Source of the DNA: Micractinium sp. NFX-FRZ
Taxonomy: Eukaryota > Chlorophyta > Trebouxiophyceae > Chlorellales > Chlorellaceae
Direction of reading: 5' to 3'
DNA: 64,000 bases
NCBI GenBank assembly: GCA_029339195.1
Contig: JAPTJF010000252.1
Coordinates: 1 to 64,000, forward strand
The notes under the pieces were generated by a model, which saw nothing but the letters and a program-made list of their open reading frames with translations, ran no database searches and was not told where the DNA came from. Positions 55,398-64,000 of the stretch are shown here, piece by piece (position 1 is the first letter of the stretch; every line of letters starts with the position of its first letter). A program made the translations under genes and the position numbers.

Positions 55398-58300
55398 CTA
55401 CCCATGCTGTTGTGCCTGCCGCCGCTCTGCCGCAAGGTGCCGCTTCACTGCATCCACCCGAGCTGCGCTGCCAAAGCTCACGGGGGGCCCCCACTCTGGC
55501 CGCGCCAGGCACAGCACCTGGCCGGGCCGGCGCGGCAGCAGCACCAGCTTCCAAACGAGGGAGAAGCGGGGCCGGCCCTCGGCAGCGGCTGCACGCGCGC
55601 AGGCAGCAAGCAGGGGAGGTGGGTGGGCAGGCTTGTAAGGAGGCAGGCTGGCGGGGATGGCTGGAGTCGGGGCTCGAGCCAAATGGCAAGCAAACGGTGC
55701 ATCTGCTATGCTGAGGTCAATGTGGGTGTGTGGGCGTGTTGGTGCAAGCTGCAGGCAGGGGTGGGCCAAGGCCAGGCGGCACTTGCAGAGCAAGCAAGCG
55801 CGCATGCAGCACCCAGCACCGAGCATCCAGCACCCAGCTCACAGGAGGGTGGCGAGACGCGGTGCATGATGTCTTGATCAAACAGAACCGCACGGCCGGG
55901 GCGCGGCGCCACAAAGATGCCTGCGAGGCAGGGGCAGGGGCAGGGAGGAGAGCAGGACATTCATGCAGCTACAGCGACGCACAGACTGGGCTGCTGGCAG
56001 GGGCGGCGACAAATGCAGGCCACCTGTCTGCAGCTGTCGGAGGCACGCCTGGTTCAAATGTGGGGCCACCCATCCATGCACCCACCCACCTGTGTCCGTC
56101 TGGCCATCCAGGAGGAGCGTGTCGGCGCCCCACTCCCGCTGCCACTGGTCGTTCAGGTAGAGCAGCAGGGAGACGAGCAGGGGCTTGCCAGGCTCGCCGT
56201 TGAAGTAGTCGCCATAGGCAACTGCTGGGAGGGGATGTGAGGAAAGTAAAGGATACTTCCATCACAAGCACAGCCATTTTCGAGGGGTAATTATTTGTTG
56301 AGCCATAACTTGGGAGAAAGTGCTGTTCGGGTGAGCGGCAAACTTGGTTGGTGGTTTGCACAGTGCAGGCAGCGGAGGGAGCGGGGCCCTTGGGTAATAG
56401 GCGGCTGCATGGGTCTGGCAGGCAGGTAGGCGGGCAGGGCATCCACAGGCAGGCGAGGACATGCACAAGCATGTGGCGTGGGGAGGCAGGCAAGAAGGCG
56501 GGACATTCAAAGGCATCGAGGCAGTCAGTCCGGCAGGCAGGCGGACAGGAGGCAGGCAGGCCAGGTGGCGCACCGTTCCAGGGGCTGCCGTCTGGGAAGC
56601 TCGTGGGGTCGGCATCTACGTGGAACCTGCGCCCAGGAAGAAGTACGTATTACGTAACCAAATTACGAAGGCAGCGGAAGGCAGATCTGCCGAGAAGCTG
56701 CAGTGTTGCCGAGAAGCTGCCGCCAGATGAGCAAGGAGGGTGACACGCAGCACCAGCGACAGCAGCAAGACGTGTGCAGCAGCAGTGGCGACATCAGCAA
56801 CAGCGGTGCGGGCACACAACGGGGACAGCATGGTGAAGTTCCATATAGCAGCGGCATGAGCATCTGCCTGTTTCACAGCTGGCACAGCCCCAAGCAGGTG
56901 CATTTGTTGAGGCTGCTGCCCAGGCAGCACCTGAAGGTGTCCCCGGCAACGGCGGCATTGGCCACAAAGCAGGCGCAGTCCACGCCGGCCTCGCCGCTGC
57001 TGCCGCCGGCGCCGCCGCCCTCGCCGCCGCCGCCGTCATCCACACGGCTGCGCTTGGCTGGCGGGGGAGCCCACTGCGAGCTGGCGTCCCCCCGCCCCTG
57101 CTGCCCCTGCTGCTGGTTATGCTGGCCATGCTGCTGCTGTTGCTGCCCCTGCTGCTGGCCATGCTGCGCAGCCGGCGGCTGCTGGGTGCGCAGCGGAGCC
57201 GCCTCTCCCTCCCTCTGGGGGCTCTGCTCCTGCTGCCCCTGCTGCTGCTGCTGCTGGACACACTCCTGCCCTTGGGCGCCGTGCTGCTGCTGCAGCTGAA
57301 TCGCGTCCGAGGGCAGGTGGGCAATGTCGCACTCTGGGTACAGCTTGCACAGGCGGGCATGCACCTCCTGCATGCATGCAGGGGGGAGGCGGGGAAGAAG
57401 CAGCGGTTGCACGTGGAGGCAGCAGAGGTTGCACAGGGAAGCAGCCGAGGGTGCACAGCAGGCGTGCAGGCCCAGCACATGAGATGAAGACAATTGGGAA
57501 CTAGGGGGTGGGTGAGAGGGCATGAGAGGGGGCGCCAAGCCGGGCAAGAGCGGCATCGGCCAGGGGACACAGCATCCAGTCACAGTGTAGTGCGGCCCGA
57601 CAGCTGTCCCCCTCCGCATCACTCGTATCGCTGGGCCGCTTGGACACAGCACAGCACAGCACGGCACAGCACAGCACAGCACAGAAGTGAAGCAGCCAAA
57701 CAGCGCCCACGCAACGCCAGCTGCCATGCGCGAACACACCTGCATGGCATGCAGCCGCCCCTCTGCCAGCTCATGCAGCACGCTCGGTTTGAGGCACAGC
57801 ACAGCACAGCACAGCACAGCACCACGCACCTGCATGGCGGGCAGCCGCCCCTCTGCCAGCTCACGCAGCACGTGCTGCTTCACGCCCCACGTGGGTGCTG
57901 CCCCCGCCATGTCTGTCGTCCGCCGCTCCCACAGATCAGGCGGCAGCTCAAGCGGCGCATACCCCTCTTCACTGCCATCGCCGCTGTCGCCCGCTTGCTG
58001 CCGACACTGCTCGCTGCTACGGCCGTTGTGCAGGCCGTTGCCCGCGGGGGCAGCAAGGCCCGCTGCAGGAGTGCCGGTGCCGTTCTCGGCACAGGCAGCA
58101 GGAGTGCCGGTGCCGTGCAGCAGGAAGGCGAGCAGTTGCCGGCGGGTGGCATCGTCAATGAAGTCGTCAATCACAACTGCGGGCACGGTAGTACAAAGGC
58201 AATGCTTGATTGGCAACAGCAGCAGCACTTGACACGGGGCGAGTGCCTTGCAGGCTGGGGCCAAACTAAGCTGTTGGGGGCGGTGCATTGCCCCAGCCAC

Positions 58301-58562
58301 CCTGGCACTGCGCGTGTCGCGGACGCACCCATGCACCCCACGGACCTGCGTGCGAGTAAGAGATGCGGGCCCCCTCTTCAGATGCCTCGCTGGGCACGAT
58401 GCAGCCGTCCAGGCGGACATTGAGGGTGACGCTGGCACTGGCGGGGTCCCAGGGGCTCGCTCGTGTGGGCAGCAGGTGGAACGGCAGCGGGCGGGGCGGC
58501 AGCGGCGGCGGGGCTGCCGCTGCCCCAGGCGCGGGTCCGTCGCCTTCGTTGCCGACTTCCAT
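55398..58562 (-). CDS. 2-oxoglutarate/Fe(II)-dependent oxygenase
   Basis: Seven exons (58346-58562, 57830-58176, 56931-57367, 56574-56626, 56090-56221, 55843-55920, 55398-55588) join in frame to 484 aa. The double-stranded beta-helix iron site is FHVDADP (His 336, Asp 338) with the distal His in FDQDIMHRVSPPS (about 414). The 2OG-binding Arg is probably in RPRFSLVWKL. The middle strand is LLLYLNDQW, then GADTLLLDG. A Gln-rich insertion of about 80 residues (QQQGQQQQQHGQHNQQQGQQ) lies just before the iron site. The family is prolyl-4-hydroxylase-like; the substrate is unknown. No N-terminal anchor or signal peptide is visible, unlike its neighbours, so it may be cytosolic or nuclear. A TATA box lies 84-90 nt upstream. 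Confidence 0.87.
57646..57684. repeat. (CACAG)n pentanucleotide repeat
   Basis: CACAG units, one interrupted by CGG, in an oxygenase intron. A second run lies at 57796-57822. These are the reverse complement of the (CTGTG)n type. Confidence 0.85.
57735..57784 (-). repeat. Intronic copy of an oxygenase exon end
   Basis: This segment matches the true end of exon 2 at about 57825-57876 (CCGCCCCTCTGCCAGCTCA in both) and also copies the donor. Confidence 0.85.
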
Positions 58563-59479
58563 GACTGCTAGAGCCCCCGCCGCTTAGCGACCCTGGAAAA
58601 GGAAAGGCCGGCGCTCTCGCAAAACCCGGACAGCGAGACTCTCGCTTTTATACAGCAGACGAAAAACACAGCCGCTCATGAGCGCCGGCTAAGGGTGGCT
58701 CCAACGCGCCAAAATGGTCCATGCGTTGCGATGGGCGGTGGCCGGCCAGCAGGGCGGCGGGTGGCAGGGCGGCAGGAGCGGGGGTGCAGCAGCCACGCCA
58801 GGCGATACTGCATGGCTGCACGACAAGGGGATCATATCAACATTTCATGTATGTGTGGCCGGCAGCAGGAGCATTCAAAAATGTCACGTGCTTCGGGGGA
58901 GGTTCTATGCAGCCCAAAGTCCCTGCCAGACACCGCGGCGCTCCAAACAGCAAGGCGGTTGCGATTGGCGGGTGACAGCTGGGCTGCACTGCGACGCAAG
59001 TTTCTGCAAAACCATGGCCAGAACGCGCAGGAGTGCAGGAGGACTTCTTCTGGGCCTTGCTAAGCAGAGCAGTCCGGTGCCGCCATTGCGGGCGGTTTTG
59101 AAGTGCGCTCAGTACCACCCGGAGTGCCCCCGCCCCGATCCTGTGGCTTTGTGTCCTGCTGGCCCAGGGCGAAATGCGGCGTCATGTACTTGACAATAGA
59201 ATGGCTTCAGCGTGCAACATGGTGTTCAACTCATACAGTGGCGCCACCTAGGCATCTGCCAACCGATTCGGTTGTCGTACCGGCGTCACTGCTGGCACCA
59301 GCTGGACGGCAGGGACGCCCGAAGGGCTGCTCCTGCCGCGCAGCGGTGCACCCCCGAGGTCCCCTTGGGTGCAGTTTTGAGATCGCCGGTCACACTAGCA
59401 GCCGCTTCAGTCTGGACTCGGGAGTGAACACTCGCGAGAGCACTGCGTCGCTTGTCCGCGGCAGGTTGGAGCGGGAGCA
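58563..59479. promoter_or_regulatory. Divergent promoter, oxygenase / glycosyltransferase
   Basis: About 0.9 kb between the two start codons. No exon is supported, although several frames are open. The oxygenase TATA box is at 58646-58652. Confidence 0.5.
58646..58652 (-). promoter_or_regulatory. TATA box of the oxygenase gene
   Basis: TATAAAA on the minus strand, 84-90 nt upstream of the ATG at 58562. Confidence 0.6.
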
Positions 59480-62372
59480 ATGCCGACAAAGCAACCCTGT
59501 GGAAGAGGTGAGCAAGCGAGGCAGCGTATCCCGCCAACTTCGGTGTGCAACGTGCCGTGTTTTGTGGGAGGGCCTGCCTCCTGCCTGCATGTTAAAGCAA
59601 GCACAGCAGTGCTGCTGCTGCAGGCGGGGCACTGAACAATGCAGACCAAGGCTCGTGGGCCACCGCCGCTGGCAGGCTGCCCGGCCGCCGGCGCCGCGTC
59701 CCGCTGGCCGTGGCGCCGCTGGCGTGCCTACCTTTCATTCTGGTTTTTGCCCTCTGGCGTCGTGGCTTCACGGAAAAGCTGGCGCAGCAGCTGCGCAGCG
59801 CCGGCAGCGAGGCGTTTCCAAACGGCGGTGGCCCCCACGCACAGCATGACGTGCATGGCAGCACTGGTAGCGCGGAGTTGGGTGCTGGGTGCTACGATCA
59901 CCCTCCAACCCACAAGTACCCCAACGTAGCCTCTGCGGAGCTGCTGCCATTTCTCATACGGCGGCGGGCGCAACAGAAGCTGGAGCAGCGGTGGGGCGTG
60001 GCACCGCTGCTGTCGCCGCGGCCGCTGCCAGAGGGAAGCCAGATGCGCATCCCACGCATCCTGCACCACGGTGGGTCCCCGCCCCTCCTCCCCTCTCCCT
60101 CCCACCCCTCCTCCCCTCTCCCCGCCGCACCTGCCCTGCCCCGCACCTGCCCTGGTCTTGCATGTCCTGCCAACACCCTGAAGTCGCAGAGCTCCCAGCC
60201 TGGGATGCTTGAGCGCCGCCGGTGCCTGGTGCATCTGGCGTGCCCCCTCCCCTCCCTGAGCACATTTCGCAGCAAAGCAAGCATGCATGCCCGTGCCCAG
60301 CTGCCGGGCCGTGCACGCCTACCTGAGCAGCCGTGAGCTGTGCAAGCGCTTGCCCCCTGCAGTGTCCTTCCCCACTGTTGACGCCTTCCTGGCAAAAGCC
60401 GGCGCGGCCGGGAGCAGCACCCAGGCGGCGTGGGCGGAGGGCTGCCGCCGCATGGTGCGCGGGCGGGCGGGGCAGCGGGGCGCGGGGGTGCCTTGCTAGC
60501 ATCCCCCGCTTGCGTCCTCCGGCAGGAGATCACAAAGCCCTGGAAGCAGGCATGCACAGTTGCTCTATTCATGGTATGGCCATGCCAAGAGTACTCCAAG
60601 ACGCTCGCGTCAGGCACAAGCATCCCCCTCCTCGGCACACGCACAGCTGACGCGCCCTCTGACCGCCCTGCCCCACCCCCATCCCCCCTGTAACGCAGCA
60701 CCCCGACTGGCAGTACATGTTCTGGGACTGGGACTCTGCCGTGGAGTTGGTCAAGACGGTGAGCTCGGTTTGGTGGTGTGCAAGCTTCTGTGTGTTGTGT
60801 GGGTGGGAAGCAGACAGGGAGGGGCCTGTTGCGGGGGCAGTACCGGTGGGCTCTGCTGTTGGTCGGTGACCCTGGATTCTCTGTTGGGAGGCAGGCAGGG
60901 AGGGACGAGTTGCAGTGCAGTACAGTTGTACTTGCACCCACCCTCACAACCACTGCCCTCCCTCCCTCCCTTCCCTGCAGTACTACCCAGAGCACCTCAC
61001 CATGTTTGACAGCTTCGACCTCGTGATCAAGAAGGCGGACGCCATCCGCATCTTCATCATGCACTCCTTTGGGGGTGGGTGGCGCTGAGCTGGCGGGGCG
61101 CTGGCGCTGGGGGGCTGCCCCGGGCTGCGCTGCTCGGCATGCTGTGCTGTTTGCTGGGGACACACCGCAGCAAACCCGCATGCACACACTGAGCAACGGC
61201 ATCGCCGCCCAAGCAGTCGGCCTTTGCTCGGCCCCACTCTGCTGCAGCCTTCGCATGCCGCACCCCCAAACCCCGGGTTCGCCAGCGCCGTGCATGGGAC
61301 GGGGCGGCGCGGGCTCTGGAACCACCAACGTCCCTGTTCAACCTGGCTTTCACTCGACTGTGCCCGAACCCAACCAACCCCATGCAGGGGCACCCAGGGG
61401 CCATGCACACGTGGAGCTGCATTCTCTCCTTGCCCCTGCTGCTGGCCAAGGGTGCCGCTCGTGCTGGCGCTTGCCATCCCTCCCCCACCCCACAACATTT
61501 GCCTGCAGGTCTGTTGTTGGACCCAGGACGTCGAGTGCTTTGTGCCGCACCTCTCCTATACCCTGCTCTCCCCCCCATGCCCGCCCTCAGGCCTGTATTT
61601 GGACCAAGACGTCGAGTGTTTTGTGCCTGTGGACCGATGGCTCAGCGGCTACGACGTCGTGCTGCAGGTGGGCTGGCCAGCTGGCCAGACTGCATCTGGC
61701 GGGGGTGCCTGCCGTGTGTTGCACAGAGCATGCACGCGCTGGGGCCGCGCAGCATGGCGCTGCAGGTCGCCTGGCCAATCTGGCTGGGGTGCGTGCCGTG
61801 TGATGCACAGAGCATGCACGCGCTGGGGCCGCGCAGTACGGCGGTGCAGGCGGGCTGGCCAGTCCATCACCCTGATTGGTTATGGTGTGTGTGTGTGTGT
61901 GTGTTTGATGGTGCAGAACCCGGGGCCCACAAACGGCATCATGGCCAGCGTCCCCGGCCACCCCCTGTGGGCGGCCGTCCTGCAAGAGATGCGGCGGCGG
62001 TGGCGGGACGATCCACACATGGAAACTGTTGTGGAGGCCACGGGTGCGCAGGGCCTGGAACTCGTGCATCAACACATGTCTGCGGTGTTCACGGCCCATC
62101 TGCCGTCTCCCAGCCCGCCACCGTTCTCATTTACGCTGCGTGCTGTGCTGCCTGCAACGTTGCAGGGCCGGGCCTCATGTCTTCCGTGTTCAAGGATTTG
62201 GAGGGGGTGGCGGCGCGGCCAGGGCAGAAGGACGAGTGGGCGGGGGAGTTCGACATCTGGGGCACGAAAGCCAGGGTGCGGCGGGCGCATGTGTGCAGTA
62301 GGGGCGCTGTGCCGTGCAGGCGTGTGGTGGAGGGAAGGAGCTTGTGTATGGGCGTGCGATGTGTGTGTTGTG

Positions 62373-62425
<53 letters not shown>

Positions 62426-63262
62426 GGTGGTCGGGGCGTGTGCAGAGGGCATGTTTGGAGGGCGGGCCTGGTCTGCCTGCCTGAGGTTTGCAGGGAGCCG
62501 GATCAGGGCCGCAATGAGAGGTGGATCCAATGTGCGGTGATGGCACCCGGCGGGCATGCTGGGCACCATTCGGTGGGAAAGCATTCAGTACCCCCCTCGC
62601 CCCCCCGCCGCCTGCCACTCCTGCTCCCTGCTGGGCTCAAGCAACTCCCAGATGGTTGCCTGAGTCCACTGCTTTGCCCACCGGCGCCCCCGTGCCTGCA
62701 GGCTTACGAGTGGGGCTCCTTCTTCCACCCTTGTGAGCGGCAGGGAAAGTAGTCACCGGCAGGCACAGCCGGCAGCAGGCTGCAGTCCGGGGACAGGCCC
62801 TGTGCCGTGCAGGGCAGCAGCTGCTTGTTGTGCACGCATTGATTGCAGCACCATTGCACGGTGTGGCCGGCAGCAGGCGGTGGTTCGTGAATGCCGGGCA
62901 GCGCTGCAGGTTGCGCTGACCCGTGCTGCCATGCAACCGTGCTGTGCTGTGCTACGCTGTGCGGTGCTGTGCGGCTAGGTGCCCGACAGGGGGCCCACAC
63001 CTCTGCTGGTTTCCTGAACCCACGCCCCCGGGCGCTTTCTACTTCTTCTTCTTCTTGTTCTGCTGCTGCTGCTGCTGCTGCTGCAGGCGAGTGGGACGAC
63101 CGCTCCTGCCACAAGGAGATGTTGGTCAAGCGGGCGTTAGGAGACCTAAATTACAGCCAGCTGGCGGGGTACCACCGCTTTGCCGCCAGCTGGACGACGG
63201 GCAACGCCGCGGGCATCTTCTCGAAAAAGGGGCTCAAAGCCGCGCTGTGCTTCGGCCAGTAG
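59480..63262 (+). CDS. GT32-type Golgi glycosyltransferase (DxD)
   Basis: Eleven exons (59480-59507, 59624-60070, 60363-60454, 60526-60558, 60699-60758, 60981-61074, 61591-61667, 61917-62043, 62166-62275, 62702-62732, 63087-63262) join in frame to about 424 aa. A basic patch (RRRR) precedes the anchor VPLAVAPLACLPFILVFALW, giving type II topology. The GT32 opening is RIPRILHH; WQYMFWDWD follows, and the nucleotide-sugar DxD is in GGLYLDQDVECF (about 256-258). GT32 enzymes move a sugar from a nucleotide donor, typically in the Golgi; donor and acceptor are unknown here. The 28-nt first exon was chosen because its ATG frame and strong GTGAGC donor match the phase of exon 2. Exon 4 could instead end at 60573, adding five residues. 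Confidence 0.85.
61505..61550 (+). repeat. Intronic copy of the DxD exon
   Basis: A diverged copy (TTGGACCCAGGACGTCGAGT) of the exon starting at 61591 (TTGGACCAAGACGTCGAGT), with its own CTGCAG acceptor. In the copy the DQD codons are altered. Confidence 0.8.
61662..61860 (+). repeat. Tandem repeat seeded by an exon end and donor
   Basis: Units of about 99 and 83 nt. Each ends in CTGCAG or GTGCAG followed by G(T/C)-GCCTGGCC-like sequence, the same junction as the end of exon 61591-61667. Confidence 0.85.
62364..62420 (+). repeat. (GT)n microsatellite
   Basis: A long uninterrupted GT tract in an intron of the glycosyltransferase gene. Confidence 0.95.
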
Positions 63263-64000
63263 CCAGAGCCTGGCGTGGCACAGCGCAGCGTGCAGGGCAG
63301 CACAGCGCATGGCAGCGCAGCACAGCCCCGCCACAGCGTGCAGGGCAGCTCAGTGCGGCGCAGCCTGCTTTGTGCCATTAGACAGCTCGGCCTGTCTGCC
63401 AGTTGCACGGCCGCGTCTTCGAGCCACTAGAAGCCACGGTGGCATTGTGCCAGCAACCGGTGCCGACGGCCAGCGCCAGTGGACCAGCCTGCCTGTCGGC
63501 AGCCGCCGCTGCACTGCCGTGACCTCACCCCTTGACCCCGGTGCTGGTGAGCGCGTGCCCACGCACCTCTCACTCATCCTGAAAAGAAAACTATGTGAAG
63601 TGAAATCAGTTGAAACAAACGCAACCCATACCGCAGACCACGCACAGTGTTGCCTGCCTTGCCTGCCCTGCTGGTCCCCCGGCGGGAGCTTGTGTGGCAC
63701 CCAGCCTGGGGGGCTGCTGGACAACCCCAAGGATGTCGGCGTGAGTGTTGCATTTAATGGCGTGTTGCATTCCAGAGTAGCGTGGCGCTGCTGCTGTATG
63801 CACGGCCTTGAAGGGTGTTGGGATGCGGGGGCAGGAGGGGTGGTGGTTGGGCGACCCCAAGCATGTGCACGTGTCACAGCGCAGCACAGCACGGCAGCAC
63901 CAGCGACACCAGCAGCAAAGGCACCGCCAGCAAGCACAGGCGCAGTGCAGAGCCTGGACACGCAGGGTGGGGTATCAACCCCAACCGCCAGCATGGCCCG
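63263..64000. other. Right-end region, no supported gene
   Basis: This holds the 3' UTR of the glycosyltransferase and sequence beyond it. A minus-strand frame is open across most of it, but it shows no domain, anchor or splice pattern. The edge of a neighbouring gene cannot be excluded. Confidence 0.4.

Noticed and set aside
58714..59193. Plus-strand open frame in the oxygenase/GT32 intergenic region
   Set aside because: No conserved-looking blocks or splice signals; it sits where two promoters are expected.
59898..61328. Long minus-strand open frame (about 476 codons)
   Set aside because: It is antisense to glycosyltransferase exons and introns; low-complexity sequence in GC-rich DNA.
61382..62752. 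Long plus-strand open frame (about 456 codons)
   Set aside because: It reads through introns, repeats and the GT microsatellite in a frame different from the supported GT32 exons.
63350..63994. Minus-strand open frame at the right edge
   Set aside because: No domain, anchor or splice pattern; composition matches non-coding flanks. A gene edge cannot be excluded.
1..64000. tRNA, rRNA, CRISPR, insertion sequence or bacterial operon features
   Set aside because: None was recognised; the gene structure is eukaryotic throughout.

Overview
The window looks like nuclear DNA of a green alga. It is GC-rich, its genes are broken by many GT-AG introns with CTGCAG-type acceptors, TGTAA motifs follow several stop codons, and plant-type TTTAGGG telomeric repeats lie inside it. 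TTTAGGG rather than TTTTAGGG fits a Chlorella-like trebouxiophyte better than Chlamydomonas; that is inference. I assembled exons by hand from acceptor/donor sites and reading phase. The sixteen gene models below stay in frame at every junction, except for the few uncertain points stated.

Left third (1-18 kb): a long coiled-coil protein (+); a PHT4/SLC17-type anion transporter (-) convergent with it; two secreted Cys-rich proteins sharing a domain (-); a GPR1/FUN34/YaaH acetate-type transporter (+); and a tiny LysM protein (-).

Right two thirds (18-63 kb): nine of ten genes look like parts of a secretory-pathway glycan or cell-surface modification set. Most carry one N-terminal membrane anchor. 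They are three paralogous PC-esterase/TBL-like proteins, two paralogous SAM methyltransferases, two paralogous carbohydrate-type sulfotransferases (one apparently fused to an SGNH hydrolase domain), a 2OG-Fe(II) oxygenase and a GT32-type glycosyltransferase with a DxD motif. The exception is a plastid-targeted relative of Arabidopsis At4g37920. A plausible, untested reading is a locus that builds and decorates an extracellular polysaccharide or glycoprotein by glycosyl transfer, methylation, sulfation, acyl transfer or hydrolysis, and hydroxylation.

The strongest unexplained structure is in the introns. In at least ten genes, introns carry diverged tandem copies of the adjoining exon edge, splice junction included. 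Paralogues also differ by whole introns at homologous sites. Together these suggest that introns here arise or grow by tandem duplication of exon-edge segments. Other notable points are near-identical catalytic exons between diverged paralogues (gene conversion), interstitial telomeric repeats, shared GC-AG introns and a palindromic polyadenylation site between convergent genes.
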